Both the position numbers and the translations under genes were made by a program. Positions 34,719 to 46,025 of a stretch of DNA of 64,000 nucleotides are shown here, one piece after another. Each line of letters starts with the position of its first letter. The first letter of the stretch is position 1. The stretch comes from Hygrocybe punicea (lineage: Eukaryota; Basidiomycota; Agaricomycetes; Agaricales; Hygrophoraceae): NCBI GenBank assembly GCA_963556145.1, contig OY744471.1, forward strand, positions 5,387,590 to 5,451,589, in the 5' to 3' direction. The notes beneath the pieces are model-generated. The model was not told the origin of the DNA, did not search any database, and worked only from the letters and a program-made list of their open reading frames with translations.

Positions 34719-35922
34719 GTATTTTTTATTTTTTTCATATACATGTACATGTACATGGAGATACGCAAAACGAAAAAGAAACACCTAAAAACCTTGTGAA
34801 ATGGCTGTACATGTTCGTGAGGTATGGGAGGCAGCAGAGGGGTTATCCAAGTGAAGTTGAAGCCAGCAAACAGCTGGAAACCTAAATTTCCTAATTTGGA
34901 TATTTGGTAACGGCTAATAACGGCTAGCCATGGCTAAGCCAAGGTTTAACTGTTAGCCGAGTGAATGGCTCAGCTCGGTTAATTATCGGTCCGGCTCCAA
35001 CGGCTAATGGTTCTGGACCGAGCCATGGCAACACTAGTTCAAGAAGATTTATGTCATTTGTTAAGAGCAAATATGTGGACAGGATTATGGGGAACCCGAT
35101 TTACTGAGCCGTGCAGTGCCCATGGTTTGTGTCCTGTTGTTCAATAACATGCCGACCCACTCATGATTCACACAAGAGAGCAGCAGAGGGCATTCATCTC
35201 ACCTTGTATGATGGCGACCCCCTCCATGAACCTGTTCAGCATGTGCACTATGGTTGTACGTTGATGTTTGATGTTTGGTACTGGTTTGTCATTGACTATT
35301 CTTGATTCAGGCAAAAGTGGAACATGCATTGTTGCTGGAGACATGTGACCTGGTCCAATCAACTTATGTTGATGGGCTTCCTCCACATCAGATGCCTAGC
35401 GCACAAGAACAAACTTATGATCCTCAAGCATTGTGTGTCTTTGTGGTGGAATGGAACACCTTCAAGTTGATGGATGCCACAATTCAAGGAATATTTCATC
35501 ATCGCCACATCCTTGTCCTAAATTCCCCTGTAGAGATGGTGGAATTTGATAGGGAAGGTTTGGAGTCTTTGGGGTCTTTGTCCTCCATTTGTTCAGTGCA
35601 AGGTACATTGCTAGGTCACCATTTGGGCATGAATATTGACCTGCCGTGGTTAGTCACTGAATTGTAATTAGTGGCTGACATCAAGAATATGAACAAACCT
35701 GGCACATTGGAAACATTATATCAAATTTCAATTGACCCCAACAATGAAAGGGTTTTCAACTCCCTTGACCTTCCTATGGGTCATATGACATTGGACCCAC
35801 CTCCAAAGTTTCGGCAAGTGACCGGGTTTTGAACATGGAACATATCATTTACCTGTCGTTATGTGAAAAGGTCGCTTGTGTCATCTGAGGTTGCTTGGCA
35901 TGAAACCTGTGGCAGATGGGGG

Positions 35923-36481
35923 TGTTACTTTTTACCCCGATCTAACCCCCGTTTCTGACCCCGACTCCGACACCACATCACAAAACAACGTCGTAACCTG
36001 GGTCCAAAACATCATCGACAATAATCAACGACGATACCCCAATCCACATGATTATCCCCTTCATCCAATCACCGCCGACACATCATACACGTTAATACAA
36101 GCCCTTAATAATACCGCGCAACACAATCACCGGGTCAGCTGTTTGCTGACACCAGACATACAACGCAGCCGATGGCCACCACGTTGGCACCCCAAAACAC
36201 ATGGACCACGAAGTGTACGAAGATGCCGTTCATCTCGAAGCCTGTCCTCGACGCAGCCATGCTTGACGAAGAAGCCAACCCTAAAGTCGTTCGATAGTAT
36301 TTAATCATGGACAATCGTAGTCAGTAACCTTAAGTTTAGTCTGGCTACTCTTCCCCCGATTGCTACCAGATACCCAGATTCCCCTCTCCTCTTACATTGT
36401 TTGTACTCGCTTCTCTTTATATATCATCCTCGTTTGGTTCTTTGTTGCCGGAGTCCGCGATAAGAACAGCGATCCGTAACA
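35923..36481 (+). mobile_element. Solo LTR related to family 2 (559 bp)
   Basis: It starts TGTTACTTTTTACCCC and ends GCGATCCGTAACA, flanked by GGGGG on both sides (35918-35922 and 36482-36486). Removing it and one GGGGG restores an open frame (AWHETCGRWG joined to FICEQPLNEDLAWGM) in the JmjC-like gene. Its reverse complement shares TGTTACGGATCGCT and CTCCGGCAACAA with the 1.6-kb LTRs at 5502 and 7692. Confidence 0.88.
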
Positions 36482-38637
36482 GGGGGTTTATCTGTGAGCA
36501 GCCTTTGAATGAAGATTTGGCTTGGGGAATGGCGGCGACAGCTCGTGCCATTTCTTGGACACGCATAGACGATGATGGCTTTGGCACGGTGGTTATTGTC
36601 AAGACTGGTACAAAGTACTGGGTCCTGATGAGGCCTCGAAGGGACGTCAAATGGGATTGCAAAGCTGGCAATCTTGCCAATAACAAGGCCTATCCTCAGG
36701 AGTGGCAGCCAAGCAAACATAGTGGGAAAGGCTTGTGGGAAGCAAAAGGAGTACTGCTCATGAAGGGTTCAGTGCTGTAAGTGGGAATATATTCTGTGAC
36801 GACTCGGATGTATGCTAAAACACACAGTTACATGAGGCTGTGCACCCCGCATTATGTCCTAGGTGTGGAGCACTCCATTGTGAATGGGCATCATCTCTAT
36901 GTGATATTGACTATACGGGATACCTGTTATGGGATTATCCATACGTTCGTGATGAGCCATTCCATCACAAATGTGGAGCACAATGTGACACACACATTTC
37001 TGCGGTGACTTCTCACCGTGTGGATTGACAACTTCATGGGAAACCATGAATTATCATGTGAGCTACTTTGGACAATGTTTTCAATTTGCCCCAATGCTAA
37101 ATGCTCACTCCACAGTGACTGCTTTCACAAGGTCTCATATCCCTGATATTGCAACTGAGGATTGCTTCCTCAATGTGGTGATGGTAGGAAATCTTATTGA
37201 GCTTGCTGATATCATTAACAGGGGGTTCTACAACCACACCATGATGGCCAACATTCGTGAGGAGCAGAATATTGCCCGGTGCAGATATAGACGTTTCCAA
37301 ACATGGTTTGCGGAACATTTCGTTGTCTTGATGGAAGAACACTGGATCAGTTCCTCATACGTTTTTAAACGCAGTCTCCTGGAGTTGTCTGCAGCAATTG
37401 TTGGGTATAAATTGGACAAGGATGGCTTTGTGAAGGCACCCCCATATTGCACAGTGAAAGCTGTTGAGCTGGCGGTCCGCTGATATTTTGAGAATGATTG
37501 GCCAGATTTGTTCCCCAAGCTTAATGAGCCCCTGCAGAGTCCACCCCTGGAATTTTTGTGGACTGGGCCAAAACTACACATATGGAGGTGACCTGTAGAA
37601 CCCTTCAGTCCAATTCTTGTTGAATACATAGACTTTCCTTCTCACCAGATTCTGCCGGTACCCGATGCGACTACTGATGGAGATACGGGAAATGATGAGG
37701 CAAATCCCCCCGAACAGGGGGGAGATTCAGATAGCGCAAAGGAGAAAGGTGTGGAAAGTCAGGACATGGCAATGGGTCAGGTGTGAAATTCAGATGGTGC
37801 TGTAGGTGAGGGTGTGGATATTGAGGAGGAGGAGGAAGATGAGGAAAGTGAGGAGGGGGAGGGTGTGGCAGGTGTTGTGGGGGAGGAGGGTGTGCAAAGT
37901 GAGGAGGGGGAGGAAGGTGAGGAAGGTGAGGAGGGGGAGGAAGGTCAGGAAGGCAAGGAAGGTGTGGAAGGTGGGGAGGGGGAGGAGGCCAGGCCAGGTG
38001 ATGATCATGATGCCAAGGGTAGTGAGGATGAGGATGAGGATGATGACGATCGCATGGACAATTCCGCTGGGAGTGACACAGAGGAGGCCAGTGTGGGTGG
38101 CCAACCTTTGTTTGCCTTCATTGAAACACCCTCACCCCCACACTCACCCCCACCTGTCAAATGTCCAAGGGAACCTTCCACAGATGATGATGACGGTATG
38201 ATCATTTTGTTGCCCACAATGAACAAACACTTATTATGATGCATCCAGATTCACCAATACTCCCCATAGACCCGAAACAGCATCGTAAGTAGCCAGGTTG
38301 ATGTTTCCCTGCCCAGTACTTGTGTATATATCATCCTGGGACTTTACCATTTTTGACTGCATTGAGGGATCTGAATGACCCAGGACAAGCCAAGTCGAGC
38401 ATGTGTTTGGGCTGGTTGGTGACATGTGTGACATTCACCACAATTCAAATAGCTCACATCACACTATGCAACACATAAGGACAATTATGTAGTCTTTCTA
38501 TAGACAGGCTGATACAGGACGGTTAACCATATTAACACGGTTTGGCCTACTTATGCTGTGTAGATCTTTGCACAGGTTGGTTGCTGCTCTATATGTATAT
38601 GTTGAGGAGCAAAGACCGCAATTGAAATAAAATTGCT

Positions 38638-39882
38638 TCACCTATTGTTTTGCTTGGGTTTTCTGCCCCCATGAGATTTCCCAGAGCGCCATGCTGCTTC
38701 AGCCTGTGCTTGTTCAGCCAGCAATTTTTCTGCCATGTCTCTTGCCACCCTCTCTCGCTCTATTCTCTCTAGTTCGGCACTCTCTTGTTCCACTCTTTTC
38801 CTGTTTGCCCTGTCTCATTCTGCCCTGTCTCTTGCCAACCTGTCTCTTTCCACGCTCTCTCTTTCCGCCCTCACGCTTTCCGCCCTTTCTCTTTCCACCT
38901 TCTGTCTCTCTTCTGTCTCTCTTTCCACCCTCTCTCTTTCTACCCTCTCTCTCTCAACCCTCTCTCTCTCCAACCTCTCTCTCTCCACCCTGGCCTCTTC
39001 TCACTGTGCATTGCCCTCCTGTCCATGCTGGCAATCCTTGTCCCTCTGACCTTGTTGTGGAATCTCCTCTTGGTTTCCTCTCTGTTCTTCATCTGGACTT
39101 GAGTCGCCATCAGGTGAAGCACTACTCCAACTGCACTCGCTACTGTTGTCTTCGGTCTCGGTCATCTTCTCCTTTTCCTTCCCCTTCCCCTTCCCCTTCA
39201 TTGACAACTGGGTTTGTCTGTCATGATTGGACATCTTCTTAGCAACAGCCTTCTGTTTCACCAGATGCCTGTTGGACTTTGAAGACACCCCGTGAGTCCC
39301 CTTTGGTCGTCATGCACCCATAGCGCTGGATTCTGCATTGTTCACCGCACTCATCCCAGCCAATGCAGCAGTGGAATGTTTGTCTTTGCTGGCCTTGACG
39401 AATGCATTTTGTGGTCATTGATCACTTTGTAAGACAGACTTAAACCGGAATGTTGACAAGCCCTGTTTCTGCCTCTCCAACCAGTGTTTGTGCATTTTTC
39501 GAAGATTGTTGAGCCTCATCTTCCAGGGCTCCTTGAGCTGCACATTCGTTGGAAGGTAGGACGTTTCCATGTAATCAGGGGTTGTTCTTTCAATTGTTCC
39601 CCATGGAACGGAGGAGGTGGTGTTGTGGGTGGTATTTCCTGGCATAAGTGGTCAATGGGGGGTTTATGTACCATCTCACCACTCACGATACGTCACAGTC
39701 ATGATTGACCTAATCATATCACGTAGGGTTGTTAGGGTTGGAGTTTCCTCATCCGGAATGACGGGCCATCCGTTCTCGTCGGTCTGAAGTTCGTCAGGAG
39801 CACTTTTGTCATAGCAGTGTGATGGCGTATCGTCACTGCTGTTGTCACGGTCATCATTGTCCCCTGCCTTGTCTAAGGACAT
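38638..39882 (-). pseudogene. Second family A relative, 5'-truncated
   Basis: From 39882: TDENGWPVIPDEE and LRDMIRSIMTVTYR, a GTGAGT...GCCAG intron (about 39680-39625), then SSVPWGTIERTTPDYME, YLPTNVQLKEPWKMR and HWLERQKQGLSTFRFKS. These match the family A blocks at 9450-9830. The rest is a Ser/Gln/Asp-rich linker (39290-39000) and a charged RERVERER-type coiled coil (39000-38700), ending AAWRSGKSHGGRK and TGA at 38638-38640. In-frame TGA codons at 39415-39417, 39310-39312 and 38815-38817 break it. The N-terminal half is missing; the BED-finger ORF on the other strand starts 123 bp away. It is convergent with the JmjC-like gene. Confidence 0.7.
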
Positions 39883-40005
39883 AGAAGTTAGATATCCATA
39901 ATCAAAGGTTGATAGGATGGAATATCACTATTTTTGAATGTCACTGCTAAATGTTCATCCCACGATGACCATATCACAGTTTGTACATCTATTCCCATTC
40001 CTTTG

Positions 40006-40737
40006 ATGCCCACCAAGGCTAAATCGACAAAGCACAAGACTGCCCCGGTAACCTCTTCACACAACAAGGGGACATCTAGTAAGAGATCTGCCACTCTCAC
40101 TATGTCGACCACTCACTCCGTCGCTTCATCTGCTGCACCCTCTGCTGCACCCTTGGTTGCGCCCTTGGTTGCGCCCTCGGTTGCCACATCCAGGGTGAGT
40201 TCTATTGCCGGCAACACTGATGTGGATCCAGAGCAGTCCGAGGCCGGTACCAAGTCCGACTCAGATGTAGGCGATCCCCAGGAGCAACTCGGTATATTCA
40301 ATGTTTCTGGATTATTTTGCACCGCTAATTGTAGTTATATGGCAGACAAACTTCAGAAGGCTTGGCATTCCCTGATCTATATGTTTTTCAGGCCCACCAT
40401 GCTCATCCAGTTCCACAACGGCCGCCTCTGCCATTTCTTCCAATGCACCGCTCGTCAGTGCAAGACTTCAGTCGGTGGAGTCAAGAGGTATCAAGACTCC
40501 AAAGATCGGGCCTCCACCGCCAATCTCAAGGCACATGCCATCAAGTGCCATGGCGAAGATGCCGTGAAGGTCGCCATAGGTACTCCAGGGGCCGTTGGAG
40601 TAGTGGGACCTGGCCAGTCATGTGACTGGGCTCCCACGGTTGACCTAGTTAGTAGCCTTCCTGATGTAGTAGTCAGCCACCAGATTCAGCAAGATATTAC
40701 CAACTCACTTGGGATGCCTGAGAATGAGATTGCCTAA
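40006..40737 (+). CDS. BED-type zinc-finger N-terminal fragment of a hAT transposase
   Basis: A 243-residue ORF. Residues 1-90 are Ser/Thr/Ala-rich, with a repeated APLVAPLVAP stretch. Residues 112-182 form a BED-like finger: LQKAWHSLIYMFF, Cys147 and Cys152, RASTANLKAHAIKC with His177, and a terminal Cys/His pair at 181-182. In agaricomycetes this arrangement opens hAT transposases. The catalytic RNase-H-like part and the hATC dimerisation region are absent: the ORF ends at 40737 and a 45-bp repeat array follows. A piece of a former autonomous hAT is most likely. It could not mobilise the hAT-like elements of this window by itself. Confidence 0.65.
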   Translation: MPTKAKSTKHKTAPVTSSHNKGTSSKRSATLTMSTTHSVASSAAPSAAPLVAPLVAPSVATSRVSSIAGNTDVDPEQSEAGTKSDSDVGDPQEQLGIFNVSGLFCTANCSYMADKLQKAWHSLIYMFFRPTMLIQFHNGRLCHFFQCTARQCKTSVGGVKRYQDSKDRASTANLKAHAIKCHGEDAVKVAIGTPGAVGVVGPGQSCDWAPTVDLVSSLPDVVVSHQIQQDITNSLGMPENEIA

Positions 40738-40756
40738 CTCACTTGGGGATAGCTGA

Positions 40757-40980
40757 ATCAGGCTGAGATATATCCTGGGCCAACTGAGATGGTCCAGGCT
40801 GATGTTCCCAGGATATATCCTGGCTCAACTGGGATGGTCCAGGCTGATGTTCTTGGGATATATCCTGGGCCAATTGACATGCTCCAGGCTGATGTTCCCA
40901 GGATATATCCTGGCCCAACTGGGATGGCCCAGGCTGATGTTCTCAGGATATATCCTGACTCAGCTGCACAATTCAGGCTC
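40757..40980 (+). repeat. 45-bp (15-codon) tandem array
   Basis: About five units of GGATATATCCTGGSCCAACTGGGATGGTCCAGGCTGATGTTC type, with unit marks at 40769, 40814, 40859, 40904 and 40949. The unit is a multiple of three and stays open in plus frames, giving a repeated IYPGP...MVQADVPR peptide. It may be a translated repeat once joined to the preceding ORF or an independent minisatellite. Confidence 0.85.
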
Positions 40981-41044
40981 ATAATACTTTTAATGGTAGA
41001 CATCATAGTTCAGACATAATGCAAAAAATGTTCTTGTACTGCCA

Positions 41045-44000
41045 CTACTGCTCATCTCCCAAAATTGGTTGAAATAAACTACGTGCACTTGACTCCAACC
41101 TTGCCCATGTCTGAGCTTGTTTGTAGGCATAACTTGTCAAACCCTGGTTGTGGAGCAAATTATCTCCATCTATCTCTTGTTCAATTGCCCAACCTTCCCA
41201 TCTTTGCTTGTAAAATTTGAAATAATTTGGTGTCCACTTCATCTCATGGTGAAGCTGAATAACCTGTTCATCCCACCGATTAAATCTTGCACTGGCTCAT
41301 AACCAATTGACTCTGTAAACTGTACACAATCTTCAATTGTTAGCTGAGTTAGGAAATACAAGTTATACTCACAGTCTTACATGTGTATACTGAATTCATC
41401 TCCATCCACCTGATCTCCAATTCTCCAGAACCATGGTAACTTGTATGATTTTTGTCCAATTCTGTTTGCCTCCATAATATCAGCAGGCATCTGAAGGTCA
41501 CTTTTAGTAATAGCATGATAATTTGAATCATTATATCCCAGTCTCCATCGTGCTTCTCTAGCATGGTTGTAGCTAGCAACAATTCTTGTGATTTTTTCAT
41601 CCAGTGTATGAATCTGACTCCAAATTCGTGTGGATTGTTTAGTGCTTTTGGAATTACGAATCTATATCAAAATCACTAAGTAAATTTTGTCATAGTTAAG
41701 TCAACAGACAGACCTTTTTGCGCATTATCAGGGACTTTCCACCTAATGCCACCTTCAACTGCTCCAATGCATCATTCAACTGCCCAAGTCGTAACTGAGC
41801 CTCTTGCTTGCTCAAGTCATTTAATCCTGGTTGGTTTTGACACTTTGTGGTAAGATTGGATGGAAGAAGAAGTGTAATCTTTTCTGGAGTGTGTTTCACT
41901 TCTTCTTCATCATCTAAAAGCTTCTCTTCTTCTTCACTTTCATCTCTAGAAATGTCAACTCTCATAAGATCTCCACTTCCAATATTATTCATAACAGTGA
42001 GTGCAGAGAGCTTCTTCTCAAAGCTGTTAATGAGAGCTTGAAGTCTTTGTCGTTTCTCTTGAAGGGTCTTCTTTTCAGCTAATGATGGTCGGCGTAGTGT
42101 TCGTATATGCTGACAAAGAGCCATTCTGTCATAGAAACATATAAGAAATAACTTGAGCTTCAATGGGATAAGAAAGACATACTGTGCCTCCTCCACATTT
42201 AGTCCAATGGACAATAGATTAGAATATCCCATCATATTGCCAGACTTGTTTTCAATTTCAGCAAGTTCCAACTATATCTCTACAAGACTGCAGACTGAAT
42301 TGATACATCAATATTGTACTAATGCAATATTAACCCCTGCTTACCATGATTTTCATCAACATCATACATTCTTAAGATATCGCCACGTTCATCTATGGCC
42401 AATTCTTCTAGCTCCTTCCACTCCGCAATCCACTCATCACTAAGTCTATCAGTCAACTCATCCAAGGTATCCTTCATATTCTCTCTCTCAAGGACAGCTT
42501 CCTACCATTTCTTGATAATATATTGAGCTGCAAAAATATATTGAAGAGAAACTTATTGAGACATATGTGAATCATACCTGACTTGATCAGTTTCTTCCAA
42601 TTTGAATCATTCATATAATTATCCAAAACCTCCTGACGATGAGCTTGAGACATTGTGCTGGTTGAACCAGCTGCCTTTTTCAGATTGGACCAGAGTGATT
42701 CTAAGATCTCCCCAGCAATTTGTCCAGCTCCATGGATAAAGTTGAGGGAGTATAGAGGAAAACATTCTTGAATATGAACCCCAAGATGAAATTTTCCAAT
42801 GCCATATAGAAGTTTGAGATCTTCTCTCAGATCTAGGGTGTTGCTTTGAGAAACCCGCCAGAGAAAGTTTTTTGACCATGAACACATGATGTCATAAATT
42901 GCAATAGCCTTTGGTGTGAGTGAATTTTGAGCCAATGCCTGGCAGAAAGCATAGTCCATGTTGACTTGTCTAGAATAATAGAGTGAATATGATTTATTTA
43001 ATCACAAAACAAGAAGACTACCTTTCACCCTTCTGAAAATCCACCACACTATGTGGATAGAAGCATCCATGATTGGCACAAGCACAGGCACCCACTCCAG
43101 TAGCGCGAAGATGGTCCTTATGGTGTACATTGGCTTGACTAATGGCTCTGTGATTTTGACATTTATATTTCTGAAAAAATTGTAAGACCAGCTAATATAT
43201 TAAAATAAATACAGAGGACCAACCTGATTCTCTTCAAAAGAAGAGGCAAGATGCTGCTGATAGGCAGATTCACCTGTCATGAACTGATGCCCATCACTCA
43301 ACCAAACATCCTTCTCAGGACATTTAGGAATGACATGATCAAGCTTGAAGTTGCCATCTGCAACAATTTTTGGGTAATATACCCATCTGTTGTAGTATCA
43401 TGAATAATGTGCACCTCTCTCACAACATAACAGAAAAAGTACATACGGTGTGTCTGAGCATCTTATTTCATCCTCAGTAACATTGATGCCAGGTTGGGGA
43501 CAACTTGGACAAAAGACTGCAAGACCACCATCTTTGCATTTAATAGTGGAATCATGTGCAAAGCCAGCCCGTTTCAGATCAGTCAAGTTTCTCCATTGCC
43601 TTGACACACGCATTAATTCATGATAACGGTCCTACAAAAGTGATTTGTTAGTGGCTGACAGGATAACTTGCAAAAAAACAAAATGTACTGGTATCAAGTG
43701 TGGAAAATTGTTGTCTGTCAATCTCCTAAGCTTTGAATAAAAGTTGAAGGCAGAAACTTTGCACTCCATAGCTTCAATGTAGAATTGGTGAAGAACCATA
43801 AAAGTAAATGCAGTAGTGGGACAAGATGATGTAGCTGGAAAGAATCGCATGTTGAAGAGCTGTGTTTCATGGGTAGCTGTTGCTGAACATTGGCACCAGC
43901 AAACATGGCGTTGATAAATCCCAGAGCTATCCACAAAAACCATAGTTGTGGTTTGAGACTGGGAGACATCATCCATGTTTTCTACAACCATGATATCATC

Positions 44001-44140
44001 ATCTTCTACATCCTCCCAGGATTGAGATGTTGTTGGTTGAGGGCATGGATTTCCATCATGTCCAAGATAAATGATTAGACCCAGTTCTCCAAGATCAGCA
44101 CGATCAAAAAATTGGCCTGTCCATCAGGAAATCGGGGAGG
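41045..44140 (-). pseudogene. KDZ transposase, copy 3, 5'-truncated
   Basis: The read starts inside the CxC2 region (GQFFDRADLGELGLIIYLGH, about 44110-44050), where an inverted-repeat element has cut off the N-terminus. It continues with CWCQCSATATHETQLFN and YIEAMECKVSAFNFYSKLRRL (43991-43690), GGLAVFCPSCPQPGINV (about 43500), VADGNFKLDHVIPKCPEKD (about 43360), ATGVGACACANHGCFYPHS (about 43090) and the core AIAIYDIMCSW, GKFHLGVHIQECF and GAGQIAGEILESLW (42959-42600). The helical C-terminus reaches QTWARLESSARSLF and a stop at 41045. Most blocks are open and separated by plausible short introns. The core reads AGE where copies 1 and 2 read DGE. Confidence 0.85.
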
Positions 44141-44309
44141 CGCCGGTATATCCAGGCGGAGTTGATAATTGATAAGCAGACTTGCAGCTGTTTGCAATGT
44201 CTTATCTGGCCAAATAAATGCATTCAAGCACATATAATTATTGTGATAGTTGATCATTTGCATTCATATTTGCTTAAAATTGATTGCTGTATATAAGGGG
44301 TTACCATAT

Positions 44310-44512
44310 ACTCCTAATTATTCCTGCAACATACCAAATTTTCAAAGTCTTGTGGAGCCTTGGCCATACAATATAGACCATTATGATAAACATGTAATTA
44401 TTCCTGTGAAATATCAAAATATCAAAGTCTTATGGAGCCTTGGCCATACAATACCATGATGATAAACATGTAATTATTCCTGTGAAATACCAAATTTTCA
44501 AAGTCTTGTTCT
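44310..44512 (+). repeat. 76-80 bp tandem array, three units
   Basis: Units contain TAATTATTCCTG, ATCAAAGTCTTRTGGAGCCTTGGCCATACAAT and ATGATAAACATG, starting at about 44315, 44395 and 44471. A related single stretch is at 49335-49450. Confidence 0.8.
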
Positions 44513-44570
44513 GCAGTGCCTCTGGGGGTCTGCCAGTGCAAGTGAGGTTGACAATGTTATTAAGGCACTG

Positions 44571-45922
44571 CAGAATACACTGCGGGAAGTATTTGCCACA
44601 TAGAATTCCTACTTTTGGATAGCCAAAATGTCTACTGAAAGCAGGAGTTGCATGTGCTGATTTGAGTAGCGATGATACTGATGTTTTCATTTATCCTTAT
44701 CAAGCTGTGTTCTCAGTGATGGCAGAAGATGCTGCTGGCTGGATCCATCACTGTGGATACATCTAGAGTTATAGTAATTTTGTTGTGGCTTCTAACAAAA
44801 CTATGTACTGCATGCCTTGAATATACCATTCCTCAATGCTGGGCAAGAATGCTGCCACCATAGTCCTTGCCGCTTGTGGTCCCTGTCATTCGGGCACCAG
44901 CACAAGCCTACCTCGCACTATTTTAGCCTATGTACATACATATCCTTGTTATGATGTTCTGCAGCCTATGGGCTTATCCTATATATAGGTCATGAAAAAC
45001 AAATATTTTATGTCAAGTCTCGTGGCTAAGCAGTAAGTATGCCTAATGTAAGCAATAAGGCCAAGTCGGGAGTTCAAATCCCTATTATGGTAATAGTTAA
45101 ATTCAAGACACTGAAGACAGTTACAAAATAATTAACTAATCACACCGGTCACTTTTGAGATGTATGGAAAGGGAATAGGAAAAACGACCGCGCCCTGAAA
45201 CAGCGGCACGGTCCAGGAACGTAGTGATTATTTTTGGTTTTTTGTTTTACAATGAGGAACCGTGTGCTAGCGGTGGAAAAGAAAAAGAAGGAACAGAAAA
45301 AGAAACGGGGTGGGGAGAGGTGGGTTACGAAAAATACACATGGGAGCTAACTAGGAGACGAGACAAGGTAAAAAAGGAAAGTGAGCAAAGTGAAGTGGGG
45401 CATACCTCAGAGACGAGACAAGGGGCTTAGGAGGCCCTTGGGGCATTTCCGAGATATATAACTCACTGGCAGAAAGAGGTGCCATAAGGCAGCGTAAGAT
45501 TTGACGTCAAGCGGGGACAGCAAACAGCAGGCTGTCAGCGGGTGACAGCTCTGGCGAGTGTGTCAGCTGGTGACAGTGACAGATGACAGTGACGGAGACA
45601 TGCTGGGTGTCGAGGGACAGTAAATGTGTAACCATGTGATTAGCCAAATGTAAACTTAGTTTAAAAAACGATTAATATCTTAATAAAGCGTATCTTTTAT
45701 TAATAAATTGTTGGTGAAAAGTAATTATTATTTCCGACAAAAGCAGCAATTCCAGCTGCTTTGAATGCCCACATTGCTGCTTAGGGTAGTCAAAATTACT
45801 GCTTGGAGCAGATGTGAATGCCTGCTTGAGGTAGGTGGGACATTATAATTCCTGCTTTCAGTAGACATTTTGGCTATCCAAAAGTAGGAATTTTACATGG
45901 CAAATACTTCCTGCAGTGTACA
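44571..45922. mobile_element. MITE-like element with about 70-bp inverted ends
   Basis: TACACTGCGGGAAGTATTTGCCA...CTACTTTTGGATAGCCAAAATGTCTACTGAAAGCAGG (in parts) at 44573-44643 is inverted at 45848-45921. Diverged end sequences recur at 49205-49330 (GGATAGCAAATGCTTCCCGCATGTA), showing a family. No ORF encodes a recognisable transposase. Confidence 0.65.
45017..45093 (+). repeat. tRNA-like segment, possible SINE head
   Basis: TGGCTAAGCAGT fits the tRNA A box, and GGGAGTTCAAATCCC fits the B box, with a four-pair T stem. D-arm and anticodon-arm folds are weak and no acceptor stem is clear, so it is not called a functional tRNA. A t-rich/AT-rich body follows to about 45150. A tRNA-derived SINE or a decayed tRNA is possible. 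Confidence 0.4.
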
Positions 45923-46025
45923 GCAGTCAATTGTCACAAATCTAAGTGCTCGAATGCATTCATTTGGCCAGATAAGACATTGCAAGTCTGCTGAACAATT
46001 ATCGACTCCACCTGGATATACCAGC

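Larger units (their letters stand above)
32466..35036. mobile_element. hAT-like element carrying an Hsp70 gene fragment (2,571 bp)
   Basis: The left end TAGTGTTGCCACAGCTCGG and the right end ending CCATGGCAACACTA are inverted partners, with a perfect 8-bp duplication, GTTCAAGA (32458-32465 and 35037-35044). Subterminal regions 32480-32580 and 34905-35030 carry CGGCTAACAGCTA-type units like those of 30823-31948. It has no transposase ORF. The interior contains a decayed piece of an ER-type Hsp70 gene (33588-34718) and a MITE. The insertion lies just inside an intron of the JmjC-like gene (GTGAGT at 32451). Confidence 0.92.
29268..38239 (+). pseudogene. Large JmjC/cupin-like dioxygenase-family protein, split by two hAT-like elements and an LTR
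   Basis: About 4.7 kb of gene remains after the insertions are removed. Blocks in order: a Ser/Pro-rich start (29268); EDSLEKAIITLIDNQTAL (29390); YLSADGSAMHDVV (29600); a helical block with SLKDWSKPI and LQQKLPFS (29840-30100); an ERALWKAITRI block (30620); a lysine-rich then acidic linker (31980-32430) ending at a GTGAGT splice site (32451); and VVEWNTFKLMDATIQGIFHHR (about 35440). The cupin-like core is at 36520-37000 (AISWT.IDDDGFGTVVIVKTG, GSVL, HYVLGVEHSIV), followed by a helical region (37130-37480) and an acidic tail to TGA 38237-38239. The core resembles JmjC-type Fe(II) enzymes, but the first ligand of HxD reads Arg (36562-36564). TGA codons are in frame at 37589-37591 and 37784-37786. 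Confidence 0.7.

Noticed and set aside
38691..39242. Plus-strand ORFs rich in Ser, Leu and Pro (104-183 codons)
   Set aside because: These are the antisense of the RERVERER-type coiled coil of the minus-strand family A relative, which has family support.
45017..45093. Functional tRNA gene
   Set aside because: The A and B boxes fit, but the acceptor and anticodon stems do not pair convincingly.
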